A stretch of 12,824 nt of DNA from JADFRG01 sp048054495 (GTDB lineage Bacteria; Chloroflexota; Anaerolineae; Anaerolineales; E44-bin32). Both the position numbers and the translations under genes were made by a program. Numbering within the stretch: position 1 is the first letter of the stretch; each line of letters starts with the position of its first letter. Below, piece after piece: positions 1 through 6,929 of the stretch. The notes under the pieces are model-generated. The model did no database searches and was not told the DNA's origin. It saw only the letters and a list, made by a program, of their open reading frames with translations. The stretch covers positions 1 through 12,824 of the forward strand of contig JBGMQN010000092.1 in NCBI GenBank assembly GCA_048054495.1. Direction: 5' to 3'.

Positions 1-207
1 GTCCTCTTCGATTTCCTTCCAGATGTATTTGCCGCGCTCATAGTAGCGAGGCAGTGCACTGAGGGCGGCCTGCAGTTCGGAGTATTCGATCTCGAAGTTG
101 CAGCCCGGGATCCTGATATCGTCGCAGGTACATATTGCATCGACGAGCTCATCTGAGGCGTGTGCCACCCTCCGTAGGGCGACTAGCTCATATCCCGGAA
201 TCTCCAT
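1..207 (-). CDS. Unrecognised small protein, last visible gene of the kor-hdr-etf operon (C-terminus off the left edge)
   Basis: An open frame starts with ATG at 207 and stays open for 69 codons to the window edge, so the gene is truncated at its 3' end. A purine-rich ribosome binding site (GGAAAGAAGG) lies just upstream, and the start is only 50 bases below the etfB stop on the same strand. Both points argue that this is a real gene and part of the operon. The visible protein is acidic, begins MEIPGYELVAL, has a CTC motif near residues 27-29 and another Cys near residue 37, and shows no signal peptide or membrane segment. I do not recognise a family. Its position suggests an accessory or regulatory role for the Kor/Hdr/Etf enzymes, but that is inference from context only. 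Confidence 0.6.
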   Translation of the reverse strand, partial: MEIPGYELVALRRVAHASDELVDAICTCDDIRIPGCNFEIEYSELQAALSALPRYYERGKYIWKEIEED

Positions 208-257
208 GTTGCCTTCTTTCCCCGCACCTGGTTTCCTGCTGGCTTTCTCCAGCAGTC

Positions 258-1055
258 TTACATACGATCCTCGAGGATCCCGGCGAGTCGCAAAGCGATC
301 TCGTCCGGTGTGCCATCGATGAATTCCATTCGTCGTTCGCGTGATGGCGCCTGCTCAAGCCCCGATACGATCGTTGGCGAGCCTGGCTCGCCGATGTAGC
401 CCGGATCAACTTCCAGGTCCTCCGCCGTCCAGACCGTGATGCGTTCGTCTTCAAATGCCCACGGCTTGAGACGGTAGTCCATGAAGCGTGGCTCGTTGGA
501 GGCGGTAGCCACCGAGATCACCACCGGAAGGGGGGTGTCCACGATCTGGTGCCCGCCGGGAATCTCGCGCTGACCGCGGACCATCTCCCGCTCCTTATCA
601 AAGTCCAGCTGGTTCACCATCGTGATCTGATTGATATCCAACCACTCGGCTATGCCGGGGGGGACCTGTCCGGTCGCCCCGTCAGAAGACTCCTCTCCGC
701 AGAAGATCAGATCCACATCGCCGATCTTGCGGATGCCCTGGGCCAGGGTGTATGTCGTGGCAAGCGTGTCTGCGCCGCCAAAACCGCGGTCGCTCAACAG
801 ATAGATATGGTTCGCCCCCATCGCCAGACCGACTGGAAGGAAGTGTGAAAAGAACGGGGGGCCCATGGAGACGATGTCGATCGAGCCCCCGTAGCGGTCC
901 TTGAAGTCCAGGGCCATCTCCAGCGCGTTCATGTCGGTCGGGTTCATCTCTGAGCGGGCGTTTTCCCGATCGAGGCGCATGGTTTCCTTATCGACGCCAA
1001 CCTCTTCAGGCTTCGGAACCACCTTCATGCAAACAGCGATCTTGAGGTCAGGCAC
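258..1055 (-). CDS. etfB: Electron transfer flavoprotein subunit beta (EtfB/FixA family)
   Basis: 265 residues, the usual EtfB length. Family signatures are the N-terminal IAVCMKVVPKP strand, FGGADTLATTY (92-102), the nucleotide-binding segment GATGQVPPGIAE (126-137) and the C-terminal RLKPWAFEDERI stretch (195-206). EtfB forms the FAD/nucleotide-binding heterodimer with EtfA and exchanges electrons with dehydrogenases in the cytosol. The QVPPGIAE segment is closer to the QVGPxIAE seen in bifurcating FixA-type subunits than to the AMP-binding segment of classical mitochondrial-type EtfB. That is a motif judgement from memory. The start is GTG at 1055, supported by GGAGAAGG about ten bases upstream, and it overlaps the etfA stop by 8 bases, implying translational coupling. 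Identity is secure; bifurcating capacity is not established. Confidence 0.93.
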   Translation of the reverse strand: MPDLKIAVCMKVVPKPEEVGVDKETMRLDRENARSEMNPTDMNALEMALDFKDRYGGSIDIVSMGPPFFSHFLPVGLAMGANHIYLLSDRGFGGADTLATTYTLAQGIRKIGDVDLIFCGEESSDGATGQVPPGIAEWLDINQITMVNQLDFDKEREMVRGQREIPGGHQIVDTPLPVVISVATASNEPRFMDYRLKPWAFEDERITVWTAEDLEVDPGYIGEPGSPTIVSGLEQAPSRERRMEFIDGTPDEIALRLAGILEDRM

Positions 1056-2076
1056 CGGGCACCTTCTCCAGCGTCAATGCACGGGTCAGGGCTGGAACGA
1101 TCTGGGCTGCGTCTCCCACGATGCAGTAATCGGCGAATTCGAACATCGGCGCTTCCGGATCGGTATTGATCGCGATCACGGTCTCGGCGTCTTGGATGCC
1201 GACCACAAAGTGAAAGGCGCCGCTTACGCCGCAGACGATCGCTACCTTCGGTCGGCAGACCACGCCGGTCTGACCGATCTGGCGCTCACGCTTGATGAAT
1301 CCGTCATCGACCGGTGGGCGGGTAGCGCCGATGTCTCCACCGAGTGCATCGGCCAGCTCGCGCAGCATATCGAAATTTCCCTCGATCCCTCGGCCGCCGA
1401 TGACCAGCATTTCGGCTTGCGTCAGATCCACGCCGGCGCCGACTACGGTCTCAACCACTTCGGTCTTCAGCATGTCTTCCGACAGCAGGGCTTGGAAGTC
1501 GATGATGCGGCCCTTGCGTGAGGCATCCGCTTCACCGAGCGGGAAGACGCCCGGGCGCACAGTCGCCATCTGAGGCCGGTGGGTGGGGGCTTCGATCAGA
1601 GCCAGCACTCCGCCGCCGAAACCGGTGACTTCGCTGATCAGGACCCCGGTGTCGGTGACCAGTTTCAGATCGGTACAGTCGGCGGTGAGGCCGGCTCGCA
1701 AGCGAACCGCCAACCTTCCTAGCAAATCGCGGCCATTCGGTGTGGCGCCGGCCAGGAACGCGCTGGGCTTGCCCTCCATGATGGCGCTAAAAACGACCCT
1801 GCCATAGGCATCGACGGTGTATTCTTTCAGAAGTGGGTGATCGGCCAGCCAGACCTCGTCCGCCCCGTGGGCGATGGCCTGTTCGGTTAGGTGTCCGACC
1901 GCATGCCCCAGTAATAGCCCGACCAGAGTCCAGCCAGCCTGATCGGCGAGCTGGCGGCCGTGGGTCAGCAGCTCTAAGCTGACCGGTTCGAGATTTCCCC
2001 CGATTTGACCCAAAAAGACCCAGATGGCCTTGCTCTCTTCATCTAGTCCGTACAGAGATCCCACCTTTTCAGTCAT
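1048..2076 (-). CDS. etfA: Electron transfer flavoprotein subunit alpha (EtfA/FixB family)
   Basis: 342 residues. The C-terminal FAD-binding domain is clear: VIGGRGIEG (225-233), GATRPPVDDG (250-259), RQIGQTG (265-271), GVSGAFHF (283-290), VIAINTDPEAP (300-310) and the final FADYCIVGD (314-322). The N-terminal alpha/beta domain (about 15-200) is of ordinary size, with no ferredoxin insertion. EtfA holds the electron-transferring FAD and pairs with EtfB. The usual GISGAIQH motif is altered here to GVSGAFHF, so the highly conserved flavin-contacting His aligns with Phe290, while a His sits one position earlier (289). The gene starts at ATG 2076 after GGAGATGGG and overlaps the upstream iron-sulfur gene by 8 bases (ATGACTGA). 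Identity is secure; the partner dehydrogenase is unknown. Confidence 0.93.
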   Translation of the reverse strand: MTEKVGSLYGLDEESKAIWVFLGQIGGNLEPVSLELLTHGRQLADQAGWTLVGLLLGHAVGHLTEQAIAHGADEVWLADHPLLKEYTVDAYGRVVFSAIMEGKPSAFLAGATPNGRDLLGRLAVRLRAGLTADCTDLKLVTDTGVLISEVTGFGGGVLALIEAPTHRPQMATVRPGVFPLGEADASRKGRIIDFQALLSEDMLKTEVVETVVGAGVDLTQAEMLVIGGRGIEGNFDMLRELADALGGDIGATRPPVDDGFIKRERQIGQTGVVCRPKVAIVCGVSGAFHFVVGIQDAETVIAINTDPEAPMFEFADYCIVGDAAQIVPALTRALTLEKVPGA

Positions 2077-3316
2077 CGCCCATCTCCGCAGGAACGCTTT
2101 TCTGACTGAGTATCGCTAGCTCCGCAACATCCAGCACAAGCAGCTCCTTGTGACCACTTGCCTTTACGCTGTCCTCCAGGCAGGCAATGCAGGAAGGACA
2201 GGCGGTCACGACCACCTCCGCTCCGACGTCGATCGCCTCCTGAACGCGCAGGTCGGAAAATCGCTCACTGGCCTCGGTCTCCATCCACATCCGGCCGCCG
2301 CCACCGCCGCAACACAGGCTATCGATGCCGGTGTGCTCCATTTCGACCAATTCGATCGAAGGTATGGCAGCCAATACCTTGCGCGGAGCTTCATACTCGT
2401 TGTTGCCGCGGCCGAGAAAGCACGGGTCTTGGAAGGTGGCCTTGAGCCCGGGGCTGACGCCAAACTCGAGCTGCCCGCTTTCAACCAGCTCGGCCAGCAG
2501 CTGCGTGTAGTGGTAAACCTCGACCGTATCCTTGAGCCCACCGTAGTGATTGCGGAAGACGTCGAAGCAGTGCGGGGAGATCGTTACGATCTTCTTTACC
2601 CCGTGCTCCTGGAAGATGGCGGTGGCCTTGGCGGCGACCTCCTCGAAGTACGGGCCGTGACCCACGCTCAACACCGCTTCACCACAGCAGGGCTCACCCT
2701 CTCCCAGCACGCCGTACTTGACGCCGGCCGCATTCAGCAGCTTGACGACCGATCGCGCCACGTTTTGTGCACGCCGGTCGTAGGAGGAGGTGCACCCCAC
2801 GTAGAGCAGGATCTCGTGCTGGGTCGGGTCAAAGTCGGGGAGCTGCCCATTTTCGACCCATGCGGTGCGCTGGGAGGGGGGCTGGAACCAGGGATTGTTG
2901 TTCCAGTACACCGACCAAAGCACCGACGGTAGGCCTTCGAGAGCCTGGCGTCGCTCCCAGGCCAGATATCGAAGGGCGCGGAACACCTCCACAATCGGTA
3001 CGCCCCGCGGGCAGTAGGGCTCGCACTGGGCGCAGGCGGTGCACAGCCATAGGCCTTCGTTCTCGCTGAAGAGCCCCAACTGCGCCCGCCGCATCAACTT
3101 GCGCACGCTGATGGGCTCCTGCCTCACGGTTCCCCAAGGGCAGATTGCCGTACACACGCCGCATTGGAAGCACGGCGCGGCCGCGCCGCCGGTGAGCTCA
3201 ATGAGCTGTTCCCAGAGCTCGTCATCGAGCACCACCGCCTCGGGTTCGGAAGCGGGTTCTAGAAGCTCGATCTCGTTTGCGGGAACCTCAGCCTCATCGA
3301 TCACTTTGTCGCTCAT
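2069..3316 (-). CDS. HdrD/DsrK-like iron-sulfur protein: two [4Fe-4S] ferredoxin motifs plus two CCG domains
   Basis: 415 residues, laid out like an HdrC-HdrB (HdrD-type) fusion. The N-terminal ferredoxin part has C49/C52/C55/C59 (CFQCGVCTAICPWG) and C92/C95/C98/C102 (CTACAQCEPYCPRG). CCG domain 1 has C175, C210-C211 and SPHC (247-250). CCG domain 2 has C299, C335-C336 (CCGGGGGRMW) and CPSC (373-376). CCG domains in HdrB bind noncubane [4Fe-4S] clusters at which disulfides or electrons are handled. Domain 2 has the full CxnCCxnCxxC set, whereas domain 1 has Ser where the first Cys of CxxC is expected. No membrane helix is visible. The start ATG overlaps the hdrA stop as ATGA and the stop overlaps etfA. 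It likely relays electrons between the HdrA protein and EtfAB (inference). Glycolate-oxidase or GlpC-type subunits share this architecture, but the neighbours favour an Hdr-type complex. Confidence 0.88.
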   Translation of the reverse strand: MSDKVIDEAEVPANEIELLEPASEPEAVVLDDELWEQLIELTGGAAAPCFQCGVCTAICPWGTVRQEPISVRKLMRRAQLGLFSENEGLWLCTACAQCEPYCPRGVPIVEVFRALRYLAWERRQALEGLPSVLWSVYWNNNPWFQPPSQRTAWVENGQLPDFDPTQHEILLYVGCTSSYDRRAQNVARSVVKLLNAAGVKYGVLGEGEPCCGEAVLSVGHGPYFEEVAAKATAIFQEHGVKKIVTISPHCFDVFRNHYGGLKDTVEVYHYTQLLAELVESGQLEFGVSPGLKATFQDPCFLGRGNNEYEAPRKVLAAIPSIELVEMEHTGIDSLCCGGGGGRMWMETEASERFSDLRVQEAIDVGAEVVVTACPSCIACLEDSVKASGHKELLVLDVAELAILSQKSVPAEMGDD

Positions 3317-6300
3317 ACGGGCTCCGCCTCTACCGGTACCTCTAGTTCGATTTGCCGAATGTAATCCTGGACGATATCGTCCATCTCCTTGATCTTGGCC
3401 GCAAATTCCTTACCTTCGGCGGCCGAGATCCATTCCAATTGGAACCGGTCTGGGTTGACCCCTTTGCGTTCGTACTTGCGTTTCCAGTGTTTGAAGCGCT
3501 TCCAGGTCTGCTCATTGGCGTAGTTGTAGTGGCAGTCGGATCCGGTCTCGGTGAGCCGACAGCCGGTCACCAACACCGCTCCGGCGCCCAGCTCGAACGA
3601 GCGAGCGATGAAGTCCTCCTCCAGTCGGGCCGAGCACATGGTACGGATGAGGCGGGCTGAGGCGGGGTATTGGCGCTTTTCGATGCCGGCCAGATCCGCT
3701 CCGGCGTAGGAACACCAGTTGCAGGCAAACACCATGACCTTCTCTTCAGGTTTCTTGGCCAGGGCGGCATCGATCTGCACCAGGATCTGTTCCTTGGTGA
3801 AGTAAGGCATGTCGATCGCTTCGAAGTTGCACTCGGCGGTGCAGGTGCCGCAGCTCATGCAGGCCGCCTCGTGGATCACGATGGTGCCCTCTTTGACCGG
3901 GCCGATCTGTTCGATCGCGCCATAGGGACAGACCTTCACGCAGCGCATGCAGGCGATGCACAGTTCCAGGTTCAGCTGAGCCGTGAGCGGCTCCTTCTCA
4001 ATGAATTCGTGCGAGAGCAGCGCGCCGGTCTTGGCGGCGCTCGCCATGGCTTGCGCCATTGACTCGCGTACATCCTTTGCTCCTTGGGAGGCGCCAGCCA
4101 GGTAGATGCCCTGGACTGCAGTTTCGGCCGGCCCGAGCTTGGGATGCAGCTCCATAAGGAAGCCGTCCTCGCTCTTTGCTAGCTTCAGCTGCTCAGCGAC
4201 CGTTGTATCTACCGGGCGCAACCCGAGCACCAGCACGATCAGGTCGGATGGGATTCTGATGTTGCGTCCGATCAGATGGTCATAGAACTCTACGTAGTCG
4301 CCTTCGGCTCGAATGACTTCCTCCGGCGTGTGATCTGAGTCATAGCGGAAGAACTGCACGCCGGCTGCCATCGCTTCTTCATAAAGTTCTTCCGCNNNNN
4401 NNNNNNNNNNNNNNNNNNNNNNNNNNNNNNNNNNNNNNNNNNNNNNNNNNNNNNNNNNNNNNNNNNNNNNNNNNNNNNNNNNNNNNNNNNNNNNNGGGGA
4501 AATATCGTGCAGTTCGTTTAGAAGACCGCCAAGCTTGTCGCTCTTCTCAACTAGATGAGTCTTAATCCCCTGGCGAGCGACGGCGGCTGCGGCGGTCATA
4601 CCGGCGATCCCGCCGCCAACGACCAGCGCCGCTTGCGTGAGCGGAAGCTCGGAGGGTTCCAGCGGCTCCAGCAGCCGCGCCTTCTCCACGCTCATCCAGA
4701 CCATGTCCATGGCCTTCATGGTGGCACCTTCTTTGTCGTATTTGTGCACCCAGGAGTCCATGTTGCGGATGTTGGACATCTCGAGCAGGTACGGATTAAG
4801 GCCGGCACGTATCATGACCCCGCGGAAGATCTTTTCATGGGTCTTAGGAGAGCAGGCCGCGACCACCACGCGGGTGATCTTCTCCTGCCGAATGGTGTCC
4901 TCGATCTCCTGCTGTGTATTTCCGGCACAGGAGAACATCTGATGCGAGGCGAACACCACGTCCGGAAGCGTCTTCGCATATTCCACCACCTGCTCGACGT
5001 CCACCACGCCCGCGATATTACTGCCGCAGTGGCAGACAAAAACCCCTACGCGTGGCTCCTCGATGCCCTCTATCGGTTCGACGTCGTGCACGATCGGCTT
5101 GTAGCGGTCGGTGAGGTGGCTGAGCGCTAAGGCGGCCGCGCCGCTGCCCTCCGCCACGCTGTCGGGGATGTCCTTTGGCCCCGTAGCGCAGCCGGCCGCG
5201 TAAATGCCAGGCCGGGTCGTAGTGACCAACGCTCCCAGCGACTCTGTAGCCAGCAGGAAGCCATCTTCGTCCGTTTCGATCCCCAGGCTTGCGGCCAGGC
5301 GTGTCATGCTTTCGGGCGGCGTCACGGCGTTGGCGAGCACGACCATGTCGTATTCGTCCGTGACGCGCTTCGCCTGCTCTGTGGCCTCGTACGTCACATG
5401 GATGCGGCCATTTCCATTATGGCTGATCCTTGAGGGACGACCGCGCACAAACTTGGCGCCATTATCTACGGTCCGCTCCCAGAAACCGTCGAAGCCCTTG
5501 CCGTAGGCTCTGATGTCCATATAGAGCACAGTGACATCATCGACCCCGTGATCGATGGCCTGGTAGGCGTGCTTGATGGAGTACATGCAGCAGAAGCGCG
5601 AGCAATATTTAAAGAAGCGCTGATCGCGGGAGCCGACGCACAGCACGAAGAGGATGCTTTCCGGGTGCTTGCCATCCGAGGGGCGGATGATCTCGCCGCC
5701 GGTGGGGCCGGCCGAATTGACCAGGCGTTCAAACTCCAGGGCGGTAAGGATATCGGGGTGTGATCCGAACCCGAACTCGCGCATCTCGTGCGGATCCAGC
5801 ATGTCGTAGCCGATGGCTACCACCACCGAGCCGACCTCGCGGGTCAGCATCCCCTCGCGCGGCATCAGGAAGTCGATGCAGCTCGGCAGGCAGGCCGTGC
5901 TGCAGTGATCGCAAGGCAGATAGTTGGGAGGATCGTTGAGGCAGTGCTCAATGTCGATCAAATACGGCCCCGGGATGGCTTGCGGAATGGGCGTGTAGAC
6001 GGCCTTGCGAGCCGCCATACCCGAGTCGTATTCATTGGGGAGCACGACCGGGCAGACCGCTACGCAATCATCGCAGCGGGTGCACTCATCGGTCACGAAG
6101 CGCGTTTTCTGGCGGATCTGAGCCTTGAAATCGCCGGGTTCGCCCTCCAGGCAAACGACCTCGGAGAGCGCCAGGATCTCGATGTTTGGATGCAGGTCGA
6201 CTTCTGACATCTTGGGGGCTTCTATGCAGATGGAGCAGTCCAGGGTGGGGAAGTTCTTGTCCAGAACCGCCATCTTGCCCCCGATGGTGGCTTCTTTTTC

Positions 6301-6393
6301 GACCAGGATCACGCGGGCGCCGGCATCCGCCAGATCGAGAGAGGCCTGGATGCCGGCGATGCCGCCGCCGATGACGAGTATCGAGTCGCTCAT
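3313..6393 (-). CDS. hdrA: Giant HdrA-type flavoprotein: tandem HdrA modules with C-terminal MvhD domain (interrupted by an assembly gap)
   Basis: Module 1 (1-430) starts with the FAD loop GGGIAGIQASLDLA (9-22), then LDCSICIEAPKM (51-62). An inserted two-cluster ferredoxin follows (C104/C107/C110/C114, then C151/C161/C164/C168/C172), then LCVGSRD (251-257) and YCSRFCCMYSIK (263-274). Residues 447-575 form the HdrA N-terminal domain (VFVCHCGSNIAGVVDV). A second FAD loop, VVGGGIAGMT, is at 591-600. The gap then removes the middle of module 2. After it come its C-terminal half, a 2x[4Fe-4S] ferredoxin (C812/815/818/822; C845/848/851/855, counting the N run as 34 residues) and an MvhD/FlpD domain (ACNWCSYAGADLAG, RTMCSARL, TGSDCHY). 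HdrA proteins are flavin-based electron bifurcation or transfer subunits. The QmoA-like plus QmoB-like order suggests a QmoA-QmoB-type fusion. It overlaps both neighbours by ATGA. Its true length is unknown because of the gap. Confidence 0.92.
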   Translation of the reverse strand: MSDSILVIGGGIAGIQASLDLADAGARVILVEKEATIGGKMAVLDKNFPTLDCSICIEAPKMSEVDLHPNIEILALSEVVCLEGEPGDFKAQIRQKTRFVTDECTRCDDCVAVCPVVLPNEYDSGMAARKAVYTPIPQAIPGPYLIDIEHCLNDPPNYLPCDHCSTACLPSCIDFLMPREGMLTREVGSVVVAIGYDMLDPHEMREFGFGSHPDILTALEFERLVNSAGPTGGEIIRPSDGKHPESILFVLCVGSRDQRFFKYCSRFCCMYSIKHAYQAIDHGVDDVTVLYMDIRAYGKGFDGFWERTVDNGAKFVRGRPSRISHNGNGRIHVTYEATEQAKRVTDEYDMVVLANAVTPPESMTRLAASLGIETDEDGFLLATESLGALVTTTRPGIYAAGCATGPKDIPDSVAEGSGAAALALSHLTDRYKPIVHDVEPIEGIEEPRVGVFVCHCGSNIAGVVDVEQVVEYAKTLPDVVFASHQMFSCAGNTQQEIEDTIRQEKITRVVVAACSPKTHEKIFRGVMIRAGLNPYLLEMSNIRNMDSWVHKYDKEGATMKAMDMVWMSVEKARLLEPLEPSELPLTQAALVVGGGIAGMTAAAAVARQGIKTHLVEKSDKLGGLLNELHDISXXXXXXXXXXXXXXXXXXXXXXXXXXXXXXXXXXAEELYEEAMAAGVQFFRYDSDHTPEEVIRAEGDYVEFYDHLIGRNIRIPSDLIVLVLGLRPVDTTVAEQLKLAKSEDGFLMELHPKLGPAETAVQGIYLAGASQGAKDVRESMAQAMASAAKTGALLSHEFIEKEPLTAQLNLELCIACMRCVKVCPYGAIEQIGPVKEGTIVIHEAACMSCGTCTAECNFEAIDMPYFTKEQILVQIDAALAKKPEEKVMVFACNWCSYAGADLAGIEKRQYPASARLIRTMCSARLEEDFIARSFELGAGAVLVTGCRLTETGSDCHYNYANEQTWKRFKHWKRKYERKGVNPDRFQLEWISAAEGKEFAAKIKEMDDIVQDYIRQIELEVPVEAEPV
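4396..4495. other. Assembly gap (100 N) inside the hdrA gene
   Basis: Exactly 100 N, the conventional filler for a scaffold join of unknown size. The reading frame happens to continue across it, but that does not show the length is right. In module 1 of the same protein, the segment from the FAD-loop region to the equivalent of AEELYEEAMAAG, leaving out the ferredoxin insert, is about 160 residues. Here only about 34 residues would be encoded. The missing CSxCxxxPKM-type, CVGSRD-type and YCSRxCC-type motifs of module 2 should therefore lie in roughly 0.5 kb of unsequenced DNA. Confidence 0.95.
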
Positions 6394-6929
6394 GCCGTAG
6401 GCTCCAGTTGTTTGGCGTATTGGTAACCCGTTTCGAAGGCTTTCAGATTCAGCGGTACGGTTTTTTCCTTCACCGAACTCTTGATGGCTTCTTCCATGGA
6501 TTCGCGCTGGACCAGGTCGGTCGAAGCGGTAAAGAACCCCAGCATTACAACGTTGGCGACGATGCGACGTCCGAGATCTTCGGCCAGCTTGGTGGCGGGG
6601 ATCTTCAACGGCTGATCGTCATCAAATGGAGTGACCAGATCTTCGTCGATGAGGCAGAGGGCATCCGGCTTGGTTTGCGGTCGGAATTTTGTGTAGGCCT
6701 CCTGTGAGAGAGCCACCAGGATGTCGGCCTGTTGGACGAAGGGGAAGTCAATCGGATCATCGGCGACCACGATGTTGGAGCTCGAGGCTCCCCCGCGGGC
6801 CTCCGGTCCGTAGGCCTGCGTCATAACCGCCTCGAGGCCTTCGTGGAGAGACATGCACTTTCCCAGGATGTAGCCTGCGAGCACGACTCCCTGGCCGCCG
6901 AAGCCTGAGATCTTGATTTCCTTTCTCAT
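6390..6929 (-). CDS. korC: 2-oxoacid:ferredoxin oxidoreductase subunit gamma
   Basis: 179 residues, the normal size for a separate KorC/PorC-type gamma subunit. It starts MRKEIKISGFGGQGVVLAG, with the diagnostic GFGGQG loop at 9-14, followed by QAYGPEARGGASSSNIV (38-54), the segment that contacts CoA and substrate in this family. The gamma subunit contributes to CoA binding and completes the alpha-beta-gamma-delta enzyme that oxidatively decarboxylates 2-oxoacids to acyl-CoA, reducing ferredoxin. It follows korB with an ATGA overlap and is followed by hdrA with another ATGA overlap, which physically ties the oxidoreductase to the Hdr genes. The KorC assignment rests on gene order (ferredoxin, alpha, beta, gamma). 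A branched-chain or indolepyruvate-type substrate cannot be ruled out by sequence reading. Confidence 0.92.
   Translation of the reverse strand: MRKEIKISGFGGQGVVLAGYILGKCMSLHEGLEAVMTQAYGPEARGGASSSNIVVADDPIDFPFVQQADILVALSQEAYTKFRPQTKPDALCLIDEDLVTPFDDDQPLKIPATKLAEDLGRRIVANVVMLGFFTASTDLVQRESMEEAIKSSVKEKTVPLNLKAFETGYQYAKQLEPTA

Noticed and set aside
901..1521. A 206-codon open frame on the plus strand opposite etfB/etfA
   Set aside because: It lies wholly antisense to strongly recognisable genes, has no ribosome binding site or family resemblance, and is of the kind produced by GC-rich codon bias in the opposite frame.
2150..2932. A 260-codon plus-strand open frame opposite the CCG iron-sulfur gene
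   Set aside because: It is a shadow of the HdrD-like gene, with a composition unlike a folded protein and no motif. The minus-strand frame has every cluster ligand.
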